A stretch of DNA of 64,000 bases from Nocardiopsis suaedae (lineage in GTDB: Bacteria > Actinomycetota > Actinomycetes > Streptosporangiales > Streptosporangiaceae), in the NCBI RefSeq assembly GCF_027706745.1, contig NZ_JAQFWP010000019.1, positions 1 through 64,000 on the forward strand, in the 5' to 3' direction. A program made the translations under genes and the position numbers. The first letter of the stretch is position 1; each line of letters begins with the position of its first letter. The notes beneath the pieces are model-generated. The model worked only from the letters and a program-made list of their open reading frames with translations. It searched no databases and was not told where the DNA came from. This document shows positions 20,867 through 30,556 of this stretch, one piece after another.

Positions 20867-23407
20867 TCAGTCCCCTAACCCGATCCGCATGAAGGTGATC
20901 GAGTTCTGCGGGAACGTGTGGGTGAACGAGGAGTCCACGCCCTCGATGGTGGAGGTCTCGGGCGCCACGGGACGGTCCTCCGCCGTGTTCTCCGCGTCCG
21001 GGTCCGCGGCCAGCACCGTCAGCTCCGCGGTCGGCGCGACCTCGGCGCCGCCCAGGTCGATGGAGGTGCGCGCCTCCTCGCTCTGGGCGTTGACGACCTT
21101 CACGATGTACTCGCCGGTCTCCTCGTCGTGCGTGACGACCTGCCGGAACGGCTCGGGCGCGGGCGCGGTGAAGCTGTTCCACTCCTCGCCGTCCAGGTAG
21201 AGGGTGACGTCGCGCCCGCGCACCTCGATGCGGACGTCATAGGCGCGCCCGGCCTCGATGGTGGTCTCGTCGGAGACCACGGTGCTCTTCGCCCCTCCGG
21301 AGGCGTGCTCCACGGCGGACCGGGTGTTGCCCCAGCCGCCCAGGTTCCACCAGTAGTAGTCCTGGCTTCCCTGCACCCCGAAGCCGATGAGGAAGCCCTC
21401 GTCGCCTTCGCGCTTGGTGGCGGTGACCTCCATGTCGTAGTCGGTCCAGCCGGGGTCGCCCGCCATGACCATCGTGTTCTCGCCGGCCGTCTCGGTCTGG
21501 ACGTACGCGCCGTCCTCCACGGCCCAGCTCCCGGCGTCGGTGATGTGCTCCCACCGGTCGGCGCCGCCGGAGAAGTCGTCGCTGAGCAGCGTCTCACCGC
21601 CGGCGGAGGTCACCTTCACGTCGTCGTACTCGGCGCTGGTGTTCCAGGTCGACAGGCCCACCGCCCCGGTGATCGGCCCGCTGGCGTCCGGGGTGCCCGA
21701 GGCGGTGCTGGGCACGACCGCGTCGCCGGTGTTCCGCGCGAACAGCCGCTGCACCTCGTAGTTGGCCGACCCCCAGCTCCGGGTGGTGTCGAACCAGATC
21801 ATGTCGGGCGTCCACTGGGCGTCCCACTCGGCGGCCAGGAGCGGTGCGTAGGAGGCCATCTTCACCACGTCGGCGTTGCGCTCCAGCCCGGTCATGTAGG
21901 CGGCCTCGGCCAGGGCGTTGGAGAAGCGGTTGCCCTGGGAGGCGTACTCGCCCAGGTAGACGTCCGGACCCTCCCGGTCATAGGAGTCGTAGCGCTCGTT
22001 GTTGGACAGGAACCACTCGGGCGAGTTGTAGTAGTGCTCGTCGACCAGCTCCACGCCGTGCTCGCGGTTGAGCTCCCAGGCGCGCTCGAAGACGGTGCCG
22101 CCGGAGGCCGGGCCGGAGTTGCCGACCACCGTGATGTCCGGGTACTCGGCCTCGATCGCGTCGCGGAACTCCACGAACCGCTCGAAGAACTCCTCGGGCA
22201 GGTTCTCCTCGTTGCCGACCTGCACGTGCGTCAGGCCGAAGGGCTCGGGGTGCCCCATCTCGGCGCGCAGCCCGCCCCACTCGGAGTCGGCCGGGCCGTT
22301 GGCGAACTCGATCAGGTCGAGGGTGTCCTGGACGTGGCGCTCCAGCAGCTCGGGGTCGTCGGTGGCCTCGTTCTCGCCGCAGCCGGTGACCAGGGCGGGG
22401 ACGACCGGGAGCGGCATGGCGCCCAGGTCCTCGGCGAACTGGAAGTACTCGTAGTACCCCAGGCCGTAGGACTGGTTGTAGCCCCAGAAATTGTGGTTGA
22501 CGGCGCGCTCCTCGACCGGGCCGACGGTGTCCTTCCATTGGAAGGAGCGCTCGCGGGGCCAGTCGGGCGCCTCATAGGCCTCGTGGCTGCCGGTGTTGAC
22601 CAGGCAGCCGCCGGGGAAGCGCACGAACCCGGGGTCGAGGCCGGCGATCTTCTCGGCGATGTCGGCGCGCAGGCCGTTCTCCCGGCCCTTGAACGTGTCG
22701 CGGGGGAAGAGCGAGACCATGTCCAGACTCAGCGAGCCGCCGCCGCTGCCGGTGACCGCCAGCCTGCCCGCGGTGCTGGACGAGTCGGCGGTGAGGGTCC
22801 CGGAGTACTGGGCCCACTCCCGGCCGCCCGCCTCCAGCTCCAGCGGCGCGGCGAGGGGGGCGCCCTGGGGGTCGGTGAGCCGCACGGTGAGCGGAGTCGT
22901 TCCGCTTCCGGCCGCCTTGGCCCAGACCGAGAAGTCGTACTCCGCGCCCTCCTCGACGGGGATGCCGGTGGAATAGCCGGTGTTGGCCACGCCGTATTCG
23001 CCGCCGTCGGCGGGCAGCGCCAGCCGGAGGTAATTGCGGTTGCGCTCATTGAGGCGGCCGTCGTCGCCGACGACTTCGGCGTTTCCGTCGGCGCCTCCGT
23101 CGGCGACCGCCTCCCACGAGGTCATCGGGGTGTAGTCCGCATTGTCGGCGGTGCTGTATTCGAACGACCGGTTCTGGACGAGTTCGGCGTACAGCCCGCC
23201 GTCGGCGGCGTGGTTGATGTCCTCCATGAAGATGCCGTACATGCCGTCGCCGATGTTCGGCCCGGTCGCCGCGGTGTCGACGTCGATGGTGTAGTCGGTC
23301 GCGGCGGACGCGGGCGCCGCCGCGGTCACGCACAGCGCGCAGGCGAGCAGTGCGCCGGTCGCGGCGGCCGTCACGGCCGTTCTCTTCCGGTGTGTCTTCG
23401 GTGGCAC
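20867..23407 (-). CDS. secreted GH51-type alpha-L-arabinofuranosidase
   Basis: The 846-residue enzyme should release arabinofuranose from arabinoxylan or arabinan outside the cell. It has a signal peptide with a basic start, a long hydrophobic stretch and APASAA. A carbohydrate-binding-like beta domain inserted near 95-230 is followed by the (beta/alpha)8 catalytic core. VQVGNEENLP holds the acid/base Glu and VYLGEYAS the nucleophile. A C-terminal concanavalin/LamG-like insert (about 590-740) precedes the final beta domain. The start is GTG 23405-23407 behind GGAGGAG. It is divergent from a sugar importer, with LacI-type operators between. Confidence 0.9.
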   Translation of the reverse strand: MPPKTHRKRTAVTAAATGALLACALCVTAAAPASAATDYTIDVDTAATGPNIGDGMYGIFMEDINHAADGGLYAELVQNRSFEYSTADNADYTPMTSWEAVADGGADGNAEVVGDDGRLNERNRNYLRLALPADGGEYGVANTGYSTGIPVEEGAEYDFSVWAKAAGSGTTPLTVRLTDPQGAPLAAPLELEAGGREWAQYSGTLTADSSSTAGRLAVTGSGGGSLSLDMVSLFPRDTFKGRENGLRADIAEKIAGLDPGFVRFPGGCLVNTGSHEAYEAPDWPRERSFQWKDTVGPVEERAVNHNFWGYNQSYGLGYYEYFQFAEDLGAMPLPVVPALVTGCGENEATDDPELLERHVQDTLDLIEFANGPADSEWGGLRAEMGHPEPFGLTHVQVGNEENLPEEFFERFVEFRDAIEAEYPDITVVGNSGPASGGTVFERAWELNREHGVELVDEHYYNSPEWFLSNNERYDSYDREGPDVYLGEYASQGNRFSNALAEAAYMTGLERNADVVKMASYAPLLAAEWDAQWTPDMIWFDTTRSWGSANYEVQRLFARNTGDAVVPSTASGTPDASGPITGAVGLSTWNTSAEYDDVKVTSAGGETLLSDDFSGGADRWEHITDAGSWAVEDGAYVQTETAGENTMVMAGDPGWTDYDMEVTATKREGDEGFLIGFGVQGSQDYYWWNLGGWGNTRSAVEHASGGAKSTVVSDETTIEAGRAYDVRIEVRGRDVTLYLDGEEWNSFTAPAPEPFRQVVTHDEETGEYIVKVVNAQSEEARTSIDLGGAEVAPTAELTVLAADPDAENTAEDRPVAPETSTIEGVDSSFTHTFPQNSITFMRIGLGD

Positions 23408-23600
23408 GTCTCCTCCGATGGGGATGCGCCTCCGGCGGTGGGAGGCGGAGCGGGAGAGGATCGAATGGGCCGGGAGAAGGGCGCCGGACCGGCGGAATGC
23501 AGGGGGGCCGCATTCCTCTTTCGGTGGTGCCGGGCGCCGTTCACCGGGGGATAGGGGGAAACGCCGACGGCGTTCTGCGCCAGGACCTCCTTGAGTGGAA

Positions 23601-23614
23601 TGTTAGCGCTAACA
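23601..23614. promoter_or_regulatory. LacI-family operator, copy 1
   Basis: TGTTAGCGCTAACA is a perfect 14-bp palindrome with the central CG of LacI-type sites. It lies about 195 bp upstream of the arabinofuranosidase gene. Confidence 0.8.
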
Positions 23615-23762
23615 TTTCGATTCGGGAGGGTGGGTCCGGTCGGCCGGGGATATTTCCTCGAGGTTGCCGCCCGGCCGGAGGGGTGTCAAGGGGGCCGGGA
23701 GGGGCGGGTGCGCCGGAGGTGCGCCCGGGAGCGGATGGAACGTCTCAGAGCGGTAAACGTGT

Positions 23763-23791
23763 ATTGACTGCCCGACTGTTAGCGCTAACAG
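23763..23791 (+). promoter_or_regulatory. promoter with LacI-family operator, copy 2
   Basis: CTGTTAGCGCTAACAG at 23776-23791 is a perfect 16-bp palindrome. TTGACT at 23763-23768 would be a -35 box. The operator then covers the spacer and the -10 position, the layout expected for repression of the importer operon. Confidence 0.65.
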
Positions 23792-23875
23792 TGGTGACGC
23801 ACCTCACTCGCCGGACCCCGTGACGCCCCCACTCCCGATCCCCGCCCCGCTCCGGCGCACCTACGTCCCCCCGAT

Positions 23876-23889
23876 TGTTAGCGCTAACA
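23876..23889. promoter_or_regulatory. LacI-family operator, copy 3
   Basis: This is a third perfect TGTTAGCGCTAACA, 37 bp upstream of the substrate-binding protein start. The three sites lie about 175 and 100 bp apart (centre to centre), which could allow looping. Confidence 0.8.
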
Positions 23890-23926
23890 CCCGGCCGTCC
23901 CGGCCGGTGGGCGCGGAAGGGCTCCC

Positions 23927-24907
23927 ATGAACAAGGCACTCTCCACGACCGCCGCGGCCGTCGCGCTCACCGCCGCGGCGACCGCCTGCGGCTCGGGCGG
24001 CGGCCAAGGCGGCCAAGGCGGCGGCGACGACACCATCGTCCTCGGCTTCTCCCAGGTCGGCGCCGAGAGCGGCTGGCGCACCGCCAACACCGAGTCCATC
24101 AAGGCCGCCGCCGACGAGGCGGGCATCGAGCTGAAGTTCTCCGACGCCCAGCAGCAGCAGGAGAACCAGATCCAGGCCATCCGCAGCTTCATCCAGCAGG
24201 ACGTCGACGTCATCGCCTTCTCGCCCGTCGTCGAGTCGGGCTGGGACACCGTCCTCGCCGAGGCGCGCACCGCCGGGATCCCCGTCGTGCTCACCGACCG
24301 CGCGGTCGAGACCGGCCAGGAGGACGTCTACGAGACCTTCCTCGGCTCCGACTTCGTCGAGGAGGGCCGCAACGCCGGGCGCTACGTGGTCGAGGAGTTC
24401 GCCGACTCCGACGAGGACGTGAACATCGTCGAGCTGCAGGGCACCACCGGCTCCGCGCCCGCCATCGACCGCAAGGAGGGCTTCGCCGAGATCATCGGCG
24501 AGGACGACAAGTTCGAGATCATCGCCTCCCAGGACGGCGACTTCACCCGGGCCGGCGGCCAGGAGGTCATGCAGGCCTTCCTCGGCTCCCACGACGACAT
24601 CGACGTCCTCTACGCCCACAACGACGACATGGCGCTCGGCGCGATCGAGTCCATCGAGGCGGCCGGGCTCAAGCCCGGTGAGGACATCAAGATCGTCTCG
24701 GTGGACGGCATCAAGGCCGCCTTCCAGGCGATGGCCGAGGGGAAGATCAACCAGGTCGTCGAGTGCAACCCGCTGATCGGTCCGCAGTTGATGGACCTGG
24801 TGGAGAAGGTGCACGCGGGCGAGGAGGTCCCCGAGCGCGTCGAGGTGGAGGAGGGCGTCTTCGGCCAGGACCAGGCCGAGGAGGAGCTGCCGAACCGCCA
24901 GTACTGA
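23927..24907 (+). CDS. ytfQ: sugar ABC transporter substrate-binding lipoprotein (YtfQ-like)
   Basis: The 326-residue periplasmic-binding-protein-like lipoprotein has signal peptide and lipobox LTAAATAC, with Cys at about residue 21. The ribose/galactofuranose-binding fold shows VDVIAFSPVVESGWDTVL, VLTDRAV and VLYAHNDDMALGAIESIEAAG. These match the galactofuranose-binding protein YtfQ of E. coli. Arabinofuranose or other furanoses are plausible ligands, given the divergent arabinofuranosidase. First gene of the four-gene importer operon. Confidence 0.92.
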   Translation: MNKALSTTAAAVALTAAATACGSGGGQGGQGGGDDTIVLGFSQVGAESGWRTANTESIKAAADEAGIELKFSDAQQQQENQIQAIRSFIQQDVDVIAFSPVVESGWDTVLAEARTAGIPVVLTDRAVETGQEDVYETFLGSDFVEEGRNAGRYVVEEFADSDEDVNIVELQGTTGSAPAIDRKEGFAEIIGEDDKFEIIASQDGDFTRAGGQEVMQAFLGSHDDIDVLYAHNDDMALGAIESIEAAGLKPGEDIKIVSVDGIKAAFQAMAEGKINQVVECNPLIGPQLMDLVEKVHAGEEVPERVEVEEGVFGQDQAEEELPNRQY

Positions 24908-24937
24908 CCCGCCCGCCACCGACGCGAAGGAGGGGCC

Positions 24938-26464
24938 GTGGAGACCGCGGCCGGACCCGCTGTGCAGATGAGCGGGATCGTGAAGGACTTCCCCGGCGTC
25001 CGGGCCCTGGACGGCGCCGGGCTCCACCTCGAACCGGGGGAGGTGCACGCGCTGCTGGGTGAGAACGGGGCCGGGAAGTCGACCCTGATCAAGGTCCTGA
25101 CCGGCGTGCACCGGCCCGACGCCGGAAGCATCGAGGTCGGGGGCCGCCCGGTCGCGGTCGACGGCCCACAGGACGCCGAGCGCCACGGGATCGCCACCGT
25201 CTACCAGGAGGTGAACCTGTGCCCGAACCTGTCGGTGGCCGAGAACGTGCTGCTGGGCCGCGAGCCGCGCGGCCGGTTCGGGATCTCCCCGCGGCGCATG
25301 AACCGGCGGGCGGCCGAGCTGGCCTCCGGCATGGGGCTCGACCTCGACGTCACCCGCGCCCTGGGCGAGTACCCCATCGCGGTCCAGCAGCTCGTCGCCA
25401 TCCTGCGGGCGGTGGACCTCGACGCCCGGGTGCTGGTCCTGGACGAGCCCACCTCCAGCCTGGACCGCGACGAGGTGCGCATCCTGTTCGGCCTGGTGGA
25501 GCGGCTGCGCTCGCGCGGGGTGGCGATCCTGTTCGTCACCCACTTCCTCGACCAGGTCTACGAGCTGTGCGGCCGCATGACCGTGCTGCGCAACGGGCGC
25601 CCGGTCGGCACGTTCACCACCGACGAGCTGGACCAGCGCGGACTGGTCGGGCTCATGCTCGGTGAGCAGGCAGGGGAGCTGGACCGGGTGGAGGGGCGCG
25701 CCCACGAGGGCGCGCCGCCCCCGGACGAGCCCCCGCTGCTGCACGCGCGCGGGCTGGGGCGCGAGGGCGGCGTCGCCCCCTACGACCTGGACGTGGCGCC
25801 GGGGCAGATCGTCGGCCTGGCCGGCCTGCTGGGCTCCGGGCGGACCGAGGCCGTGCGGCTCCTCTTCGGGGCCGACCGCCCCGACAGCGGGAGCCTGGAG
25901 GTCGACGGGCGGCTGGTGTCGCTGCGCACGCCGCGCGCGCCCATCGCCGCGGGGCTGGCCTACTGCTCGGAGGACCGCAAGGCCGAGGGGCTGGTGGCCG
26001 ACCTGTCGGTCGCCGACAACCTGCTGCTGGCCATGCAGGCCGCCCGCGGGTGGATGCGGCCGATGCCCCGCAAGGCGCGCGCGGAGCTGGTCGAACGCTA
26101 CATCTCCGCGCTGCGTGTCAGGACCGCCTCGCCGGACACCCCCGTGGGCGCCCTCAGCGGCGGCAACCAGCAGAAGGTGCTGCTGGGCCGGTGGCTCATC
26201 ATGCGGCCGCGGCTGCTCATCCTCGACGAGCCCACGCGCGGGATCGACGTCGGCGCCAAGGCGGAGGTGCAGCGCCTGGTGGCGGCCGAGGCCGAGGAGG
26301 GGACGGCGGTGCTGTTCGTCTCCTCCGAACTGGAGGAGGTGCTGCGGCTGAGCCACCGGGTGGTGGTCCTGCGGGACCGGCGGGTGGTCTCCGCCCTCGA
26401 CAACGACGGCGGGCTGGACGTGGACGGCGTGCTCGCCGAGATCGCCGAAGGGGGTGCGCGGTGA
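24938..26464 (+). CDS. ytfR: sugar ABC transporter ATP-binding protein (YtfR-like)
   Basis: The 508-residue protein has two tandem ABC domains, as in RbsA/AraG/YtfR. The first has Walker A GENGAGKST, a weak signature (YPIAVQQLVAILRA) and Walker B VLVLDEPTSSL. The second has a reduced P-loop region (GLLGSGRTE), the strong signature SGGNQQKVLLGRWL and LLILDEPTRGIDVGAK. The GTG start follows GAAGGAGG. The stop overlaps the next gene. Confidence 0.95.
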   Translation: METAAGPAVQMSGIVKDFPGVRALDGAGLHLEPGEVHALLGENGAGKSTLIKVLTGVHRPDAGSIEVGGRPVAVDGPQDAERHGIATVYQEVNLCPNLSVAENVLLGREPRGRFGISPRRMNRRAAELASGMGLDLDVTRALGEYPIAVQQLVAILRAVDLDARVLVLDEPTSSLDRDEVRILFGLVERLRSRGVAILFVTHFLDQVYELCGRMTVLRNGRPVGTFTTDELDQRGLVGLMLGEQAGELDRVEGRAHEGAPPPDEPPLLHARGLGREGGVAPYDLDVAPGQIVGLAGLLGSGRTEAVRLLFGADRPDSGSLEVDGRLVSLRTPRAPIAAGLAYCSEDRKAEGLVADLSVADNLLLAMQAARGWMRPMPRKARAELVERYISALRVRTASPDTPVGALSGGNQQKVLLGRWLIMRPRLLILDEPTRGIDVGAKAEVQRLVAAEAEEGTAVLFVSSELEEVLRLSHRVVVLRDRRVVSALDNDGGLDVDGVLAEIAEGGAR

Positions 26465-27573
26465 TGGCCGCGCAGACGCGGCGGCTCGCGTGGCCGCTCC
26501 TGGTGCTCGTCGGGCTGCTGGCCGCCAACGCGGTCGCCACCCCGGGCTTCTTCGCCGTCACCGTCAAGGGCGGGCGGCTGTACGGCAGCCTGGTCGACAT
26601 CCTGCACTTCGGCGCGCCCCTGCTGCTGATCGCCCTGGGCATGACCGTGGTGATCGCGCTGCGCGGGATCGACCTGTCGGTGGGCGCCGTGGTGGCCGTC
26701 TCCGGCGCCGTGGCCTGCGAGATCATCGTCGCCGCGGGGGATCCCTCATCGCCGGGGGCGGTCGCCGGGGCGGTCGCGGCCGCCCTGGCGCTGTCGGCGC
26801 TGCTGGGGCTGTGGAACGGGTTCCTGGCGGCGGTGCTGCGCATCCAGCCGATCGTGGCGACCCTGATCCTCATGGTCGCGGGGCGGGGCCTGGCCCAGCT
26901 CATCACCGACGGCCAGATCACCACCGTGACCAGCGAGCCCTACCGGGGGATCGCGGCGGGCAGCCTGGCGGCGGTGCCCTACACCGTGCTCATGGCGGCG
27001 GTGACCGTGCTGGTCATGTGGGTGGCGCTGCGCCGCACCGCGCTGGGGCTGTTCGTCGAGGCCGTCGGCGGCAACGCCGAGGCGGCCCGGCTGGCGGGGA
27101 TCCGCGCGACCGGGCTGTCGGTGGCGGCCTACGCCGTCTGCGGCCTGTGCGCCGGGCTCGCCGGGATCGTCATCAGCGCCAACACCGGCAGCGCCGACGG
27201 CAACAACGCGGGGCTGTGGATCGAGCTGGACGCGATCCTCGCCGTGGTGATCGGCGGGACGCTGCTGACCGGCGGCCGGTTCTCGATCGCCGGGACCGTG
27301 CTGGGCGCGGTCATCGTGCAGACCCTGTCCACGACGGTCTACACCATGGGGGTGCCGCCGGAGAGCGCCCTGGTGTTCAAGGCGGTCGTGGTGTTCGTGG
27401 TGTGCCTGCTGCAGTCGCCGCGGTTCCGCGCGCAGGTCGCGGCGCCGTTCCGGCGCGGCGGGCCGCCGGCACCGGCGGGGGGTGCGGGCGGCCCCGCGCC
27501 CGAGGAGGAGGACGGCACCATGCCCACTGCGACCGGCGACGGCCGGCCGGACCCCCGGGAGGTGCGGCGATGA
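26464..27573 (+). CDS. ytfT: sugar ABC transporter permease (YtfT-like)
   Basis: The 369-residue membrane protein of the RbsC/BPD_transp_2 family has IALRGIDLSVGAVVAVSGA and VVIGGTLLTGGRFSIAGTVLGA, both signature segments. ATG 26464 overlaps the ytfR stop (TGATG); GTG 26461 is an alternative one codon longer. The C-terminal tail is hydrophilic and Pro-rich. It forms the channel with the next permease. Confidence 0.93.
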   Translation: MAAQTRRLAWPLLVLVGLLAANAVATPGFFAVTVKGGRLYGSLVDILHFGAPLLLIALGMTVVIALRGIDLSVGAVVAVSGAVACEIIVAAGDPSSPGAVAGAVAAALALSALLGLWNGFLAAVLRIQPIVATLILMVAGRGLAQLITDGQITTVTSEPYRGIAAGSLAAVPYTVLMAAVTVLVMWVALRRTALGLFVEAVGGNAEAARLAGIRATGLSVAAYAVCGLCAGLAGIVISANTGSADGNNAGLWIELDAILAVVIGGTLLTGGRFSIAGTVLGAVIVQTLSTTVYTMGVPPESALVFKAVVVFVVCLLQSPRFRAQVAAPFRRGGPPAPAGGAGGPAPEEEDGTMPTATGDGRPDPREVRR

Positions 27574-28586
27574 CGGGCCTTTCGACCCCGACCCCGGCCG
27601 CGTCCGCGGCGGCCCGTGTCCGCGCCCTGGTGGACGGGCGGCGCAGGTTCATCCCGGTGGCCGTGTCCGGCCTGGTGCTCGTGCTGCTGTTCGCGGTCGG
27701 CTCGGTGCGCTACACGGGGTTCGCCGAACCGCAGGTGATGCTGAACCTGCTGGTGAACAATTCCTTCCTCATCGTGCTGGCGGTGGGGGTGACGTTCGTG
27801 ATCCTGGCGGGCGGCATCGACCTGTCGACGGGGTCGGTGCTGGCGCTGTCGGCGATGATCTGCGCGTGGCTGCTGCGCGAGGGCTGGCCCCCGCTGCTGG
27901 TGATCCCGGTCGCGCTGCTGGCCGGGGCCGCCATCGGCTTCCTGCAGGGGTGCATCATCCACTTCTACGGGGTGCAGCCCTTCATCGCCACGCTCGGCGG
28001 CATGTTCTTCGCCCGGGGGCTGTGCTACCTGATCAGCACGGAGTCGATCCCGATCACCGACCCGCTGTTCGGCACGCTCGCCCAGGCGCGGGTGCCGCTG
28101 CCGGGAGGGACGTCGCTGTCCCTGGGCGCGGTGGTGGCGCTGGCCGCGGCGGGTGCGGCGGCCTTCGTGCTGCACCGGACCCGGTTCGGGCGCAGCGTCT
28201 ACGCGGTCGGCGGCAGCGAGTCCTCGGCGATGCTGATGGGCCTGCCGGTGGGCCGCGTGAAGATCGGGGTCTACACGGTCAGCGGGTTCTGCGCGGCACT
28301 GGGGGGCGTGCTCTACACGCTCTACATCGCCTCCGGGAACAGCCTGCACGGCCTGGGCATGGAGCTGGACGCGATCGCCGCCGTGGTGATCGGCGGAACG
28401 CTGCTCACGGGCGGCTTCGGCTACGTGCTGGGCAGCGTCGTGGGCGTGCTGACACTGGGCACGATCCAGACGATCCTGGTCTTCGAGGGCACCTTGAGCT
28501 CCTGGTGGACCAGGATCGTCGCGGGGGTGCTCCTGCTGGTGTTCATCCTGCTGCAGAGGGCCCTGGCCCCACGCACGGTGAAATGA
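27570..28586 (+). CDS. yjfF: sugar ABC transporter permease (YjfF-like)
   Basis: The second permease of the importer is 338 residues and starts within the preceding stop (ATGA). Signature segments include FVILAGGIDLSTGSVLALS, QPFIATLGGMFFARGL and AVVIGGTLLTGGFGYVLGS. Pairing of two different RbsC-type permeases is the hallmark of the YtfQRT-YjfF galactofuranose system, which supports the furanose assignment. Last gene of the operon. Confidence 0.93.
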   Translation: MTGLSTPTPAASAAARVRALVDGRRRFIPVAVSGLVLVLLFAVGSVRYTGFAEPQVMLNLLVNNSFLIVLAVGVTFVILAGGIDLSTGSVLALSAMICAWLLREGWPPLLVIPVALLAGAAIGFLQGCIIHFYGVQPFIATLGGMFFARGLCYLISTESIPITDPLFGTLAQARVPLPGGTSLSLGAVVALAAAGAAAFVLHRTRFGRSVYAVGGSESSAMLMGLPVGRVKIGVYTVSGFCAALGGVLYTLYIASGNSLHGLGMELDAIAAVVIGGTLLTGGFGYVLGSVVGVLTLGTIQTILVFEGTLSSWWTRIVAGVLLLVFILLQRALAPRTVK

Positions 28587-28698
28587 CCCCTGAGGACGTG
28601 GTGGCCGCCGGCGCCGGGGATCCGGGGTTGTGCTCCTTCGTCGGCGTCTGCCATCATCCGTCCATGACCGACATGAAAGGCGGCCCTGCCGCTCTCCG

Positions 28699-29964
28699 GT
28701 GACCGGGCGTCGTGGGGCTGAGAACCCCGACACCGAGTCCCTGTCCCTCCTTCGGCGCGCGGCCGCCATCCGAGACGAATGGCTGGCGCACGGCCTTTCC
28801 ACGGAACCGGCCGACCGCCCCGCCGCCGAAGCCGCGATCTCCGCGCTGTACCGGCTCGTCGACCGCCCCCCGCCGCGGTTCGTCTGGGCCGACTCCCCCG
28901 GATCGGCCCTGTACCCCGGATCCCCGCTGCGCCGTGCGGAGCCCACGCTCGCCTACCTGAACGCGCCGGACGCCGTCAAAGGCGCCGACCCGCCGGTCCA
29001 TGTCCGGCTCGCCGACCTGTGGAGCGGGATGCGCTCCCGGCTCGACCGCGCGGTCGCTCTCCGCCTGCGGACTCCGCAGGGAGCGCCGCGCCCGCCCGCG
29101 ACCCTGCCGGCCGTCCCACCGGAGCGCGCCCTGCGCGACGGCGTCGGGATCGGGGCGATGATCGACGTCACCGTGCGCCACTCCCTGACGGTGTCCCTGC
29201 GCGACGCGGTGCGGGCGCCGCTGCTCACCGAGTTCGCCGCCTGCTCGCCGCGCCCGCTGGCCGACGCCTTCCGCGGCCAGCACGACGCCTTCCAGGTCGG
29301 CCCGTACGACGCCTGGAACAGGCTCGGCCTGGCCTCCTACCCCGCCTGGGCGCAAGGGCTCCTGGACCTGTGGTCGGCCACGGCCCGCTCCTGCGGCTGG
29401 TGGTGGCCGGGCGAGGAGGTGTGCGTGGTGGCCGAGCGGACGGCCGCGCTCCACAGCGAGCCGATGCCCGACGCCGTCCACGGCGAGGTGCGCCTCCACC
29501 ACGACGGCGGGCCCGCCGTGCTCTACCGCGACGGCTGGGGCGCGCACGTCCTCAACGGGGCACGCGTCCCGGCGTGGGTGCTCACCAACCCCACCCCGGA
29601 GCGGATCGCGGCCGAGGCCAACGTGGAGGTGCGGCGCGCCGCCATCGAGCGCATCGGCTGGGACGCCTACATCGACGCCGCCGGGCTGTCCCTGGTCGCG
29701 GCCGCGCCCGACCCCGGAAACCCCGGCTCCGAGCTGCGGCTCTACGACATGCCGGAGTCCCCGGTGGCCGTGCCCGGCGCGCGGACCGGGCCGGGGCCGA
29801 CCGGCCGGGTGCTGGTCGTGGTCAACGGCTCGCTCGAACGCGACGGCACACGGCGCCGGTACGGGCTGCCCGTCCCCGGCTCCCTCGACGACCCGGTCGA
29901 CGCGGCCGGATGGACCTACGGCCTCTCGCGCGACGTCTACGCCCGACTGGCGCGCCGCACCTGA
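28699..29964 (+). CDS. DUF6745 family protein
   Basis: The soluble protein is about 421 residues if started at GTG 28699. A GTG at 28630 would add 23 residues, and the start is uncertain. The C-terminal third has the motif set I associate with DUF6745: L-H-H-D-G-G-P-A-V-L-Y-R-D-G-W-G, R-V-P-A-W-V-L, EVRRAAIERIGWDAYI, and a final GRVLVVVNGSLERDG / DDPVDAAGWTYGLS. Function is unknown to me. These proteins occur in many actinomycetes, often as small accessory operons with the type of protein that follows here. Confidence 0.85.
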   Translation: MTGRRGAENPDTESLSLLRRAAAIRDEWLAHGLSTEPADRPAAEAAISALYRLVDRPPPRFVWADSPGSALYPGSPLRRAEPTLAYLNAPDAVKGADPPVHVRLADLWSGMRSRLDRAVALRLRTPQGAPRPPATLPAVPPERALRDGVGIGAMIDVTVRHSLTVSLRDAVRAPLLTEFAACSPRPLADAFRGQHDAFQVGPYDAWNRLGLASYPAWAQGLLDLWSATARSCGWWWPGEEVCVVAERTAALHSEPMPDAVHGEVRLHHDGGPAVLYRDGWGAHVLNGARVPAWVLTNPTPERIAAEANVEVRRAAIERIGWDAYIDAAGLSLVAAAPDPGNPGSELRLYDMPESPVAVPGARTGPGPTGRVLVVVNGSLERDGTRRRYGLPVPGSLDDPVDAAGWTYGLSRDVYARLARRT

Positions 29965-30018
29965 CCCCCTGTCCACGGCGACGCGAACCGCCACCGAGCA
30001 CACCCACAGGTGACCACC

Positions 30019-30531
30019 ATGAGCACGGACACGCCCGCCACCGCCCCGACCCTCGCCGACCTCACCGCCCGCACCGGCCTCACCGTCCTGGACCACCTGG
30101 AGCGCGGGGCCGCGGTCCCCGTCCTCGACGGCCTCCAGGCCCAGGGCGACCTCCTCATCGTCCCGCTGCACCTCGTCGCCGACGAGGTGGCGCTGTCCGG
30201 GGGCGCCGCAGGCTCCGGACCGCGGTGGACACCGGTCCCGGCCGAGGGCCTCGAACTCCTGCGCAGCGCCGCCGGAGGCAACCCGCACACCCTGGCCGCC
30301 GCCCCCGGCACCTGCCGCTGGACCCCCGACGTCCACGACCGCCACCGCCTGGCGCTGGGCGTCCTGGCCGCCACGGCCCCCGCCTACCTGCTCCACCCCG
30401 AGCACGGCGGCAGCGGCCTGGCGCCCGGCACCTACGCGGTCCGCCGCCAGCGCGAGGCGGCCCTGCGGCACGCCTGGCGGGACGACCGGGCCCGCTGGTC
30501 GCCCGGAGAGTCCCGCCTGGTGGCCGACTGA
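30019..30531 (+). CDS. hypothetical protein, companion of the DUF6745 gene
   Basis: The 170-residue soluble protein is encoded 54 bp downstream of the DUF6745 gene. No recognisable catalytic motif. It begins with an acidic and Ala-Thr-rich segment, then VLDHLERGAAVPVLDGLQ and LLIVPLHLVADEV, and ends basic. AGGTGA lies 5 bases before ATG 30019; GTG 30010 is a less likely alternative. Position suggests it acts with the DUF6745 protein. Confidence 0.75.
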   Translation: MSTDTPATAPTLADLTARTGLTVLDHLERGAAVPVLDGLQAQGDLLIVPLHLVADEVALSGGAAGSGPRWTPVPAEGLELLRSAAGGNPHTLAAAPGTCRWTPDVHDRHRLALGVLAATAPAYLLHPEHGGSGLAPGTYAVRRQREAALRHAWRDDRARWSPGESRLVAD

Positions 30532-30556
30532 CCCGGCCCGTTCCCGCCCCCTGATC

